Source: Neopestalotiopsis rosae
Lineage: Eukaryota > Ascomycota > Sordariomycetes > Amphisphaeriales > Sporocadaceae
NCBI GenBank assembly: GCA_023078685.1
Contig: JALGAS010000001.1
Span: forward strand, 5,084,001-5,148,000
Reading direction: 5' to 3'
DNA: 64,000 nt
Shown here: piece after piece, positions 1 to 11,768 of the stretch
Numbering within the stretch: position 1 is the first letter of the stretch
How the letters are laid out: each line of letters starts with the position of its first letter
Made by a program: the position numbers and the translations under genes
Notes under the pieces: generated by a model
What the model saw: only the letters and a program-made list of their open reading frames with translations
Told to the model about the DNA's origin: nothing
Database searches by the model: none

Positions 1-1837
1 TGATGATCAAGGTCTCCATCCCGTATGACTCGATCGCTGGAAGCCACAACTTTTATCTGGTCTTTGGTCAGCAGAAATGCGAGGCGCACGCTGTGAGAGA
101 TCACCAGGATGCGAGTGGATGTGGATACATAGTCAGCGGCGTTGCACCACATTTCAACGACACGAGGAGCGCGGCAATCAACGTGCCTTTATCATTGTTG
201 ATTGAAACGAACGACGCACAAACCCCTGCGACTCTCGAGGTCGGCACGTTTACTTATCATGACAGCCAGATGGGGCCAGCTGATCCAATGGGCGACGATA
301 TCACGCGCTCCAAGGTACCTCCATCACCTGAACACCGCGAAGACACCCCAAAGGTCGCGCATCACAGGCTGCAAGAACCGGCTACAAATACATATGGCTA
401 CCCGCCCGAGACTCAACAAGCCGCAGAGTCCACGTACGACCCTAGCTATGCGAGTACAGGAAGCAATAACAATAACATGATGGCGGCTTATCACCGCTCT
501 TCGTACGACGATTATTCACGTCATATACCGCCTCCAATCAAGACATCTTCGCTATGGGGCAGCTATGGACCTTCGCTCAGCTCAATCAGGAGCCCAGGAA
601 TGGCGACAAACCACACAACAATTACTAGACCGAGCATCGCATCACTCCCAGCACCGGCTTCTGCCAATCCTCAGCTTGTCCGAACCAGCACTCTACAGAC
701 ATCGGGATCTCCAAGCTCTGGGATCTACCCATATGCCGTGTTTCAGCAGTCGAAAGCCAAACTCAACATTGCTGGAGATCTTGAAAGCATGACTGAGGGC
801 TGGACTACAGAGGAATTTGAGAATCGCCGACGTATTGTACTGTTCAGAAAGCACCAACAAGGCGCAATCCTGACAGCGAGTTTCAAGGCAGTCAGTGTCA
901 ACGAAAGACCACCCAACAGCATCTGTATTAGCTGCATTTATTGGGCAGAGAAGGGAGATTGGTACGTCACGAGTGTCGACACAATACACCTACTTGAACA
1001 ACTAGTCGCAGCTCCCTCAAGATTCACGGTGGAGGAGAAGAACCGTATTCGGCGCAATCTGGAGGGTTTCCGCCCGGCGACAGTCAGCAAGGCCAAGCCA
1101 GAGAGTGAAGAGTTTTTCAAGATCATCATGGCATTCCCGAATCCCAAGCCTCGCAACATCGAGAAGGATGTCAAGGTTTTCCCCTGGAAGATCTTGGCAC
1201 AGGCGCTCAAGAAGATTATATCGAAATACGTAAGTTCCACTATCCACAACTAGTCGTTATGGAGTGCGGCATGTGCAAGATGACTTTGCTGGGTGTGAAG
1301 AAGAAATGAATAAGATGTTGTTCAAAAAATATATATATTGAAGGATTGCTGATGAGTTTTTTCATTTTTTAGTCAGCCTCACCCTCTTCTCAGGTTGGGC
1401 CAGGCACTGGTCATATGTTGCTCACCCCCGTGAGCAACCCGAGCCCAAGCCTTTACCACCACCCGCACCATCCTCCTACGCCTAGCGAAAGCTCCTACGG
1501 TCACCATGATCATCATGGCATAACATCGCCTCGGTCGCTGTCAGGCAGCTCTGCCTCGTGGAACACATACTCTGCTCGACCTCTATCTCCGAATCTCAAG
1601 CCGCACTCGCCTACATCTGGCGGAATCCGCATCCCGAGCCTGTCCTCGTACGGTGCTAGTGACGGAAGACACACGGCTTCGTCAGGTTACGGGCTCGCAT
1701 CGCAACCGCAGACACGCTGGGACACAACAAGTACAAACGGCTACATCGACGCAGGAGGAATCCCCGCCTACGCGGGCCACCACCAGAGTCATGTGTATAA
1801 TACTGCGGCATATGGAGGTGGTGGCCAGCGGGCATGA
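1..1837 (+). CDS. medA: Medusa/REN1/Acr1-type developmental regulator, 5' partial
   Basis: The coding sequence is open from the window edge. The first ATG is at 3, but the reading starts inside conserved sequence, so the true N-terminus probably lies upstream. Exons are 3-1229 and 1373-1837. The 143-nt intron has a GTAAGT donor and a TTTTTAG acceptor and joins ..ISKY to SASPSS in phase 0. The N-terminal part is beta-rich (SHNFYLVFG). A Ser/Pro-rich linker follows, then a strongly conserved block at about residues 265-410 (WTTEEFENRRRIV, NSICISCIYWAEKGDWYVTS, SKAKPESEEFFKIIMAFPNP) that I recognise from the Medusa family. The C-terminal 155 residues are low complexity (Ser, His, Gly, Tyr). Known family members (A. 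nidulans medusa, Fusarium REN1, Magnaporthe ACR1) are nuclear regulators of conidiophore and conidium development. The family call rests on my memory of that block. The match is strong but unchecked. Confidence 0.85.
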
Positions 1838-4800
1838 CGACAGCCAGGCCACGAACACGAGCTATGGGACGGGGACTCGAGGCTCTGCTCAGAGTGTGAG
1901 TCAATGTCGCGGGTGACCGATGAGTGTGGATATTCCATGCGAACGACGCGTCGGGATGGGGGCTGGCGTCTAGTCACGCTCAGCATGGGTATACTATTCA
2001 TTCTCCTCTTCTGGATGGTCTTTCTTCTTCAACAAGGCATGCAACAGCTTGGCATGTACGGTGCTGGGGGGGAAAGTGGATGCTGGTGAGCGGAGGCTGG
2101 GCGCCGTCAACACACACGAACCAACAAGTCGCTCGAAGGCGACAGGAAGCATCCATCTATTCCATGTATTGCCATGCCTACCTGGATGAGAAGCGAAAAG
2201 ACATGACATATACAGCGGTGGTGGATGGTGGTCGGGGTACATTGTTTGCATGGCTTTTGGTTCTGTCTGCCTTGAATGGGGGTCGTCTGGTCAGTGTCTG
2301 TGGGGTATAGCATGGCATCACCTGTTGTGGCGGCTTGTGGCGCACACCAATCAGGGCAGCCCGCGATACTCCCATCCACCTCTTTACTTTCAGTCTGCTT
2401 GGATTTCTGCCGCTCCCCGACCCCCTTCGAGATTCGCCTACCATTTTTACACCACTCATTCGACGCACCTTTCTTGTTTGTATTCTTCCTCAGGTGCTCG
2501 GCGACATATTCTGTTACACTCACGCCAAAGCATCAGCACGTCCCCTGTCCTGCTGACCCTCCTGGAGCTAATTCGACCGAACCCTCAATCTTTCCTTATC
2601 TGGACTACCATCCATGTTTTGGAATCCGGTCTGGATTGCAACATCTCAGCTACTTGAAGAATTCACGGACACCTCATATTCTTTTTTGGAGGGATAGCCC
2701 CAGTTGTTGATGAATTCCTTTTATTGAAATTCATGGACAACTGGCTTTCCCACACTGGGTTTTAGTGAGCTGAAGGCTTGCAAACACCCATGATCCCCAT
2801 TGCATACCTTGCAGCAGGGGTGGTCCAGGGTTCAGGTAGTCAACGGGCTACTAGGAATGCGGCTATGCATGCAGTCCAGGCCTGCTAATGCAGCGCGAGG
2901 GATCCGCCTGATCCCGCTCTGTTCCCGAGCTTGATACTCTCCGTCCTATCGCTACACTAGTGTGCTGCAGCTGCAGGCAGCGGCTTTTACCATTTGGTCA
3001 CGAACGTCAAACATTGAAGCCTTGAATATGCCACAACGCCAAGCAAATCAGTTTGTCTGCAGCCCCGAAACAGATCAAGATCCCTGAACTGGCCCGTTCC
3101 GCTTGTTTAGGATCCTCTTCTCACCTACCTAGACGCGGGAGCCTGTACATGGCCTTGATCTGACCGACAATCACCTGTCTCTTAGCTCTCGAATCACGGG
3201 CACCCTCACTACTGCTCAAGCTTATGGTGCGCCTTGGGCGGTAGTTTCAGCTTCTTCTGTTACGACCACAGCCTTTCTATTTCTTTTCTATCTCCCGGGT
3301 GGGCATGTTTGGGCGGCTATCATGACATCCTGGCTGTCAGCACAGCTGGCCTAATGACATATCATCTTGTCATTGTCGGCGGCTTCTGATCATTATTTCA
3401 TTTCGTCCTATCTCTCCCACACCCTCCTCAGAGGATGCTGCCGCTCCCCATTCTTGTGCAAATCGTGCAGCTTGATTCAACATGGAGTGTTTTCAATATC
3501 TTGCCCTCCCCCTTTTTTCATTATCTTCATGTCATTGTGTTCATTATCTTGGGATGGATTCATATCGGTGGTGCATGTACAGGTAGATCATCTTGTTTTC
3601 TTGTTTTTTCTTTGGTGGCAAATGGTCTGGACTGGGCCTTGGACTGTATCTGCTCGGGTGCTGATAAGCTCGAGCTCGGTTCGGAGTGCCATGGTGGATG
3701 GGAGTATCGGACGGACCACTAGCATTATACCCTTATTACTATTGCTTTGATTTTGTTAGAGAAAAAACACACAAACCAACACTATTACGGTATTAGGTGC
3801 ATTTTAAGTGAGAAAGAGAAGAAAAAAGGATACGGATACAGGGACATTTGGAACGGTCGGCGTGGGATGGGGTACATGGTTTGGGTCTACAGGATAAGGA
3901 TTGCATTGGCTGCATTCTTGGGTTGGAGTCTTTGGCCGTTGGGATTACATGTTTTTAATTCCATCTCAGTAATAATAATATTTATTCGAAATCAGTAAAA
4001 GCTTCTCCGTTGAGTCTAGACGCGCCTTTGACCATAAGGGTCATGTCGGTCTGGAGATCTTTCTCGTGATCGATTATGGGTCTCGCGATCCTTTATGGCC
4101 GGATCATGAGTCCCGAGAATGCGATGATTCATGACGCTGGAAGCTGTTGCCACTTTCCATCTCGTGGTGTCTTGCCCGACTTGATACGATGTAGCTGTCT
4201 ATCCGTCGGGCTCTAGTCCTAGGCCGACAAGTAGCATATTTGCGAACTCTCTGGCCGGAGATTCATCATTAGCAGATAATGTAATAAGAGGCACCTAGCA
4301 GAATACGTGTTGCATCTCCATGATGAGTCAGCATCATTCACTGCCCTCTAGCACGACAGCCATACCATCCTGGTGGTAAAATATCGCGTCATGGAGAGCT
4401 CCGCCGCGATCAAGTTTTGGTGTTTACATGTCGACAGCCTGCATCCCACTCACATTTTCGTTCCACCCTCCCTCTGACACATGCTCTTCGCGTACGTGCA
4501 ATAATGTTCAATCCCAAAGCTTCGCATCTCGCGCGACGATAAACTTGCGCGGTGGGATACCTTCATTCACAACATGATAAACGTGTCTTGCTTCAATTTC
4601 ACCACGAAAAGGTGCAACATAATCGACCACGCACCGTTCGATTGGAACGCTTTTGTAGAAGATTGTGACGAAGATCGAGGATTTATTTGCCTATTTGAAT
4701 CACAAAGGCGTCACCTCACGGCTGTTTGAATTGTGATTCATGCAAGAAAGACAGTTGTGAATAACAGCCCTGTCGGATTCATGTATGTAAACACGATACG

Positions 4801-5390
4801 CCAAGCTTCAAACGTCTGGAGTCGTATGCTTCATCTATAATATGAGGCCTAGAGGAACAGATTCTCCTCAGTTAATATTATCATTGCGCACACGAAGTCA
4901 GGCAGCAAAGAGACCAGACCCACACTCAAGATCACCGTCATGAGTAGAACAGAGAAATCCAATGCGGCAGAAAACATGCTCAATACTGCTCAGGTAGCTG
5001 CAGAGCAAGTTGTCTCTCGTTTTGAGGAGTGCAATACCAGCAATGGACAATATTTGTTGACCCCCACGAGCAATGAGCACATACGCGACCACGCGGTGCA
5101 CACTCGAGATCCCAACGAGTTAAACAATAAACAATTTGATCTCGCTCGCAAAATCCATTGGTCTCATCCCGGCACTGGAGATTAGCCTGATACTGTGGTG
5201 GGAGATGGCGTAAGGGTTCTCATTGGGAATAGTTGCGAGCTTTCAATCAATGGCAACGCGTTTTGGAAAACATCGTCTTCGTAGATGATTACACTGGAAG
5301 ATACTATTTATGTTTTCATTTATCTTGCCACTGGGATTACGGAACGAAGGCAGCCACCAGAAAAAGAGTTTCGAGAGAAAACAAAAAAAG
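1838..5390. other. Gene-free region downstream of the Medusa gene
   Basis: About 3.5 kb with no ORF that resembles a protein. The many short ORFs (up to 144 aa, overlapping in several frames at 2250-2710 and 3367-3750) have no recognisable composition or splice pattern. The strand shows long pyrimidine-rich runs around 2380-2560, 3240-3300 and 3480-3550, as in UTRs and promoters of filamentous fungi. A Medusa 3' UTR probably occupies the first few hundred bases. An 81-codon ORF at 4940-5185 was considered and left uncalled. Confidence 0.5.
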
Positions 5391-5471
5391 AGATAAAAGG
5401 GAGTCGACCCCCAAAACACTAGCATCAGGTAGTCATTGCCCTCTACGCTCTTACCATTAAGCTAATGTCCC
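5391..5471 (-). tRNA. tRNA-like relic or tRNA-derived element (box A and box B)
   Basis: Read on the minus strand from 5471 there is a 7-nt acceptor-like start (GGGACAT) and then an exact box A (TAGCTTAATGG, consensus TRGYNNARNNG). About 40 nt further is a box B with one mismatch (GGGTCGACTCC), followed by a T-rich run that could end pol III transcription. The D-arm folds (GCTT with GAGC) and the T-arm folds partly. The acceptor stem has two mismatches and the anticodon arm does not form a normal 5-bp stem with a 7-nt loop. A functional tRNA is therefore unlikely. A decayed tRNA or the head of a tRNA-derived SINE fits better. Confidence 0.35.
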
Positions 5472-5904
5472 TAGATTTATTTGTTCAGGTCTGGTCGCTA
5501 GGGCGCTGGACCAGAGACAATGGAAGGCAGTTAATTCGGATACTTAACCCTTCCAGAAACAAACGGGAGATGCAGCAAATATACATTCTCCAGGAGGGTT
5601 GGCCACAAATCATCATCACAATGATGACACGGACAGCACACTCATAATGACACTTCTTCCTAGTAGACTGCGTGAAATGTCTTCTTAACTGAGTTTCAGA
5701 TATGCTTGATTTTTTAATTTATGTAATTGATGAAATGATAGTACAGCTCTTGAGTCCTGTCCTGCTGATACCAAGTGACTGATGATGACTAAAAGAATCA
5801 TTCTGGTTGTGAAAATATACAAACGCCTCCTAGAGAGATAGTCCTGTTCTGCCTACATTCAAGGAAATCCATGTCGTAAAAGTCTTTGACAGGAGAAGGA
5901 AATA
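5472..5904. other. Intergenic, no gene seen
   Basis: AT-rich spacer between the tRNA-like element and the stop codon of the lyase gene on the minus strand. It probably contains the lyase 3' UTR. No supported ORF. Confidence 0.5.
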
Positions 5905-7240
5905 CTAGACACCATCGGCAAACGATGCACCTCCTGCATTCATATCAACAGCCATGCTATGCTTGAGCCCGCAGACCTCGAACAGCTTAACCGGGGTGAT
6001 GTTCTCGGGCGTACCGACGACGCCCTGGTTCTTGAGGCGGAGGAGGGTCTCGCGGATGGCAATGTAGGCCGGGGCGAGGGTGGCAAAGCTAAAGATCATG
6101 ATGCGGAAGCCCATGTCGCGGGCCTCGTCGACGGTGATGGTGGGGCTCTTGCCGTTCTCGACCGAGTTGAGCAGCAGGGGCCAAGGGGCGAGGTCCTTCA
6201 CGGCCTGGCGCGCCTGCTCCTTGGACGTGAACCCTTCGAGCAGGCCCACGTCGGCCCCCTCCTCGCGCGCCGCCCGCAGCCGCGAGATGCACTCGTCGTA
6301 GCCCAGCGACTGCAGGGCGTCGGTGCGCGCGATGAGCACAAAGTCGGACTGCAGGCGCACGCGGGCGGCGTGCGCGGCCCGGATCCGCGCCAGGTACTCC
6401 TCGCGCGGCACCACCTTCTTCCCGCTCAGGTGGCCGCACCGCTTCATGAGGACCTGGTCCTCCAGGTGGGCGCCGGCGACGCCGGCTCGGATGTACTGCT
6501 CGACTGTGCGTGCCGCCATGATGGGACCTGTTATGCCGGAAAATTTAGTCAAAGAGTTCTCAGGGCGCAAAGAATAAGGTGGGACCATGAGAGTATCGTG
6601 TCATACCTCCGTAGCCCGTGTCCATATCGGCGATCAAAGGTGGACCAAAGGGGTCGAGATTGGCAATCATCTCGGCGTTCTCCCGCATCTCATGTAGTTG
6701 AGCAATAGCCAAGTCGGGTTGGCCAAGACGAGAAGCAGTGGTTCCAGCACCAGTCTAGACCGCATAGTTAATATCATATGTTCTGCGATTGTTGCATGTT
6801 GAGGCGAGCTATATGATGTTACTTACCATGTACATGGCGTTGAAGCCAAGCTCAATAGCAGTCCGTGCCGACAGGCCATCGTAGACTCCGGGGCAGATGA
6901 TCAACTCGTTGGTCTCGAGAAGCATCTTGCGAAGCTTCTTGGCTCCTGTGGCGGGCTCTTGAACGCTCGCGGCAACGTGGTTGAGCTGCAGCCATGTATC
7001 GTTGATGGCTTTGAGAGCGGCCTTGGGCTCGTCATGGCTGTTGACGCCATTGGTACCGTTCTGAGACGGAATCGACTCGAGCAGTGGTCCATCAGGGGCG
7101 ATGTTGATCGTTTCAATGTTTGGGTGTGGTTTGACAGGCGCGGCAAAGTTCTCGGATAGGGCTTCTGCTTGGAGAATAACGGAAGGCTCAGATTCCAATC
7201 GGGAGATTGGATCTTGAGGCTGAAGTGCTGCGACTGACAT
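5905..7240 (-). CDS. PEP mutase / isocitrate lyase superfamily C-C lyase (oxaloacetate acetylhydrolase- or methylisocitrate-lyase-like)
   Basis: Exons on the minus strand are 7240-6827, 6754-6607 and 6527-5905, giving 394 aa. Donors are GTAAGT and GTATGA and all joins keep frame. The protein is a TIM barrel after a roughly 100-residue variable leader. Visible motifs are the barrel entry ICPGVYDGLSARTA, the metal-binding DMDTGYGG (181-188), HLEDQ (208-212) and the active-site loop KRCGH (216-220) with the catalytic Cys. Family members split 2-hydroxy diacids or act on phosphonates: oxaloacetate to oxalate plus acetate, dimethylmalate, methylisocitrate. The exact substrate cannot be read here. 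The loop is KRCGHLSG, not the KKCGH of glyoxylate-cycle isocitrate lyase, and the length is well below that enzyme's, so it is not the glyoxylate-cycle enzyme. No clear mitochondrial presequence is visible, so a cytosolic location is likely. Confidence 0.85.
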
Positions 7241-10200
7241 GATGAATTATGTACAGAGAAGTATAAAGATGAATTGTTGCAAAGTGGATAGAATATGGAG
7301 ATACACAATGTAGGACGAGTGTAGATCTTGTGGCAGTGCTCTGATATCTCCAGTTACGTGGCAGAAGTCCCCTATTTATACTTTTTAAGATACATTCTTC
7401 ATCTCTTCAGACAAGATCTATCTTCTCATTGACATCTCGTCCCTTGGTGCAACGAGTCCGGATTTCCGTTCTGAGAGGCGGTCATTTGTCCCGGAAGCCG
7501 AAGTCTTCGGCGTTTCTCGGCGCATTCGTATACTCGACTGGTGGCTTATCAGCCAAGACAGGATCATTGCGAGATTGCTACAACGATTGAGTCTCCCACA
7601 TGTATGCCAATGTTTCAGGCGGAGGACAACTCCCCATCCTGGCCATGGTGGATGGGTATCAAAAGAGGGATGAAATCGCGGCAACGTTGACCTCGTCGCG
7701 CTTAGCGGTTGCCGATACGCACGGAAAAGGCCTCCTTGGCAAACGATCTGAAGGGTCTCAATATCGACAACCGGTCGCGGACTTGGCGAGCAAGCCTACA
7801 TTGTTGATCATTTCTCTTTGCTTTTTGAAAGTCCGAAGCGCCACAGCAATGCTACCATCTTGGCTCCCTCTTCCTTCAGGTCTTATAACCGGGGTCGGAA
7901 CAATACGGCCCTCACAGTTCACTGTCGAAAAGATCCTGTTGGCCAAGAGAATTCTACGACACATGATATCTTGGCTTCTGCAGTTTGCGTCGCTACCGCG
8001 ACCACATAGGCGGCCTCAGATCGCATTGACGAGAACGAGCATGGCAGGTTACACCGAGAAATTGCTTTCAGGTTCTTGGTATTGTGCTCGTTCATTCGAT
8101 ATCAATCAAGGTTGGCGTAGTGTAGAGGAAGCGATTGAAGGTGACAAAGTGTCCCGAGGCAGCATTTAACCCGCAGCAACACATATGATTATCCCCTCTT
8201 CTTTCCCGTGATTCTGCGCATCATATAACAGCCAGGCTTCATTGCAACAAGAAAAGTCCAACAATATTCTTCATTGACTCAATAATTTTGCTCCTGGCAA
8301 CATCAAATTCGACTCAATGTATAACACGATATATCGTTAATTATCACGTGAATACGCCAATGACGTTGAAAATGGTCCACGCGATGCATTTTGCCTATAC
8401 AGATCTCGAGAGCACAACTGGGCTGAAGGAACGGGTCTTAGCTTACATCATTGATTAGCAACATTCACAACCGGGAGTCTGCCAAGTCTAATAGCTTCAG
8501 ATTGGCGCTATAGTGGATATTTTGTACGCCATGCTATAATCCAATGGATCATGAGTAGTTCAATGCGGGCCGTGCCGAGCTCTTGGGGCCCTGCGACCGA
8601 CCATTTCCGGTCGACCAATGTTATCTTAACCCCGACCTGTTTAGAAAAGCTTTCCCTATTCAAGCAACCACTAATTTGCACAAGAGATATGATGGAACAC
8701 GCTGACGCGTCGGCTGAATCTGTGTGTGGGTGAATAATGACCCAATCGGCCTTGAAAACGAAGGTGAACGATTAGAGGAGCCTCAAACGATCGGCATATA
8801 GCTTACGTGCATAAGATCCTGGCCTTTTGTTACATTCGATGCAATACCATGTCCAGATCGTATAGAAAAAAGTCGAGGCCAATCATGGTACACCGTCTGC
8901 GGGATATACTGCCACGTTGACATTCATAACACACTTGCCATTCCGGAGATAAGCTTCAGGGGCAATGTTGTCATACTCTATGGTGATTTCGCTACTTCCA
9001 ACTCATGGATGAGTCTGACCAAAATGAAATTTCGTGATCTGTAGCATCTGCTAAGCCTGAGCGGCTTTCCTCAGCGTATAATCAAAAATAACGATCTCCC
9101 CCTATTTCTAATGAAACTTTATTGGCATAGGCTATAGCACTTGATAAGAATGGCAGCTGATGCAGCCACGCCGTCAAACGGCCGAACCGGTGTGGATACA
9201 CCAAGGTTAAGACGCCGGATTCGCAACTAAGGACGAGCTTATATGCATCGCCCAGCCCCGGGATTGACCATCCGCTATCTCGCCGAGCACACTTCGCAGG
9301 GTCTTGACAAGTGTTTTCCTGTGCAAATCTACTGTAGTAAGGTTCCGCTCCGGTACGTGCCGTATACCAAGGCCCGCCAAGCCTCTGGGCCCAATTCTGA
9401 TCTGCAAGCCGACTTATCCATTACGCTCGATAACTCCGTCCTTCGCGACAACCATGACTCCGATGTCTCCGGTGGGGCCCGGGGACGCTCGCCTGGTCTG
9501 GGGTTATCGTGGAGTAGTCTGGGATATACGAAGTTGCCTCCACGATGGATCTGGCACCTTTCCCATTTCCGACGATGCTGCAGATGAGGTGAGGAGAGAC
9601 TTCGCCAGTGCTGGGCGGACATGAAGAGCTACCTTACCGGGCAGTGGGACCGCGTGTGGATCGCGAGCCCGGCTAAAGGCCCAAAGATCCCGGACCGCCA
9701 AGCCAGAGCTGAGACGGCACGTTGCTGCTTGAAAGTCTTGTCCGATCCGCGAGAGATAAAGTATCCATCCATTGTTGCTTTGCGACTCCGGTTTCCCCCC
9801 TTCGTTAGCAGACTTTTGCTCGCTGGCTCCAGTAGTGGATTACTCTGCTTTGACCCCAGGTTCATTATTCAAGTACATGCTGCGCCGAGACCTGCTGGCT
9901 GACCTTTCCCTTCCGCCGTTGCATACTTGGCTCCTTTGCCGCTGAGCTGTAGCCCGGTCTTTCCAAGAAAACGCCCAGCGCCTCCCAAGACAAACCAAGA
10001 CAATTCCAAGAACTTCCAAGAAAAGCGGAACGCCGGCCATGGGGCAACAAACGCCGAAGCGTGGGGGGACTCGTAGGACTTGGGAGATTCTTCCGAGAGT
10101 TCGAGATCCAAAATTTCTGCAGCGGAGATGGAAAGAGTCTCGGTGGTTTTTGGGAGGGGAATTGTCTCGATCGCGACCCTCTCGACTATTGAGACTGCAT

Positions 10201-10546
10201 TTCTGCATTCCTGCCGTGCATCACCTGCGTCAATCAACACTGCATTGGTGAATGTTGTTAGAGTAGCCAAGACGGAACAACTCGGGAGGCCACAGACCAC
10301 CCGTCACAACGTTGCCGCGAAGCCGATTGACTGTGGCCATCGCCATTTCCTTCGTCGTTGGGCTTCGCGTTTTAATTTCCTGATTCAGAGTACACGCATT
10401 TTTGAAGGGCCACCAGTCTGCCCTCGAATAAAGCCAAGCGACCAAAGTGCCTCTCTCACCTCTGCCCATTTCGCTTCCATTCACGGTTTCTCAGCAACAA
10501 GAAGATATTTGTTCAAATTCAATCAAATTCAATCAAACACAACAAT
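7241..10546. other. Gene-poor region between lyase and DUF1275 genes
   Basis: About 3.3 kb. The first few hundred bases are the lyase promoter and 5' leader. ORFs up to 189 codons (7600-8169) lack homology I can recognise and have no supporting splice sites. From 9240 to 10300 the base composition becomes richer in G+C, and overlapping ORFs of 90-160 codons appear on both strands. I could not turn these into a convincing gene. A degenerate TTCCAAGAA-like repeat lies at 9960-10025. The last 50 bases are the A/C-rich leader of the next gene, with a repeated AATTCAATCA motif. Confidence 0.45.
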
Positions 10547-11517
10547 ATGTCAGACGAGGAGAAGGTCGTAGAAACACCCCCTGACCCAACGCTTAGTCCC
10601 CGGGACGAATCTACGAGTCGCAAATATCACTTGGGCAAGCACTTCTCCGAAGAGGTCGACACGGCAGCAGGCTATATACCTCTGTTGATCTGTTGCTTCG
10701 TGACTGGCCTTACGGATGGAACATTATACAATGGTTGGTGATCCATCATCAAGTTTAACTGAAAGACTCATATTTCTGATTCGCGCAAAATAGCATACGG
10801 CACATTCGTTTCCATGCAGACAGGTAAATCAACATGCACCGATAAAAAGCAATTATTGCTACGATTGAGGACACCAAAGCAGTCTGACCAAGAAACGATA
10901 CAGGAAACACGATATTCGTAGCCTTGGGCACATCAGGACAGAACAACAGACCTTTCGGCTGGGCCCGCTCGCTCTGCTCCATCGGCTGCTTCACCATCGG
11001 CTGCCTGCTGTTTGCGCGCTTCCACCAGCTCCTGGGCGGCGCGCGGCTGCGGCGGACGGTCCTGGGGTCCTTTTTCCTGCAGACCGTCTGCGTCGTCGTG
11101 GCCGCGGCCATCATCCAGGGCGGCGTCATCGACGGCCGCTACCCGTCGCAGCGGGACCCGGCCGACGTCAACTTCACCGAGCTGGCCGCCGTCGCCCTCC
11201 TGTCCTTCCAGGCCGCGGGGCAGATCGTAAACAGCCGCGGGCTCGGCGTCAGCGAGGTCCCCACCGTCGTCATCACCAGCCTGCTCTGCGACCTCGTCAG
11301 CGACGACCGCCTGCTGGCGCGGTACGGCGCCAACGAGAAGCGCAACCGCCGCGCCATCGCCTTTGTGCTCACCCTCCTCGGCGCCATCTGCGGCGGCTGG
11401 ATCTCAAAGGCCACGGGCATGGTGCAGCCCAGCTTGTGGTTTGTGGCTGCCATCAAGGCGGCGATTACCGTCGGCTGGCTGGGCTGGGGTGGCTTGTGGA
11501 AGATGCGTCGACTCTAG
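10547..11517 (+). CDS. DUF1275 (YoaK-type) integral membrane protein
   Basis: Exons are 10547-10733, 10794-10823 (only 30 nt) and 10904-11517, giving 276 aa. The tiny second exon restores the frame (AYGTFVSMQTG) and is needed for the conserved reading TDGTLYN-AYGTFVSMQTGN-TIFVALG. The protein has a hydrophilic N-terminus of about 45 residues and then about six hydrophobic segments, among them YIPLLICCFVTGLTDG, FLQTVCVVVAAAIIQGG and LWFVAAIKAAITVGWLGWG. The G-x-x-D-x-x-x-Y and QTGN pattern of the first two helices is typical of DUF1275. Function is unknown in the family. A transport or sensing role is assumed because it is polytopic. The third exon is markedly GC-rich. Confidence 0.85.
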
Positions 11518-11768
11518 ATACCGGAAATGCTGAAGTCGCTGATCCGTGGCAGGACTGGTGACCGGTGTCATGGCGGCTCCCAGCATCTGTTCACTTGCCG
11601 AGGTCATCTTGAATCTTCACAAGTCAAGAGAAAGGGGGCACATTTGATGTGGCGGCTTAGACCATGCATACCTGGTCTGAGCTAATATCGTCGATGCATA
11701 GCATCGAGATGGCTACTTCGTTGGAAGATGACAACTTTCAATATATAGTATATCTAGATATGTATAAA

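Noticed and set aside
4940..5185. 81-codon ORF near the tRNA-like element
   Set aside because: Polar, without motif. Length is within chance expectation for 4 kb of spacer.
5959..6708. 249-codon ORF antisense to the lyase
   Set aside because: It crosses a lyase intron and exon alike and has the composition of a GC-bias shadow.
7600..8169. 189-codon ORF between lyase and DUF1275 genes
   Set aside because: No recognisable motif, no signal peptide, a rival ORF in another frame, and composition like the surrounding spacer.
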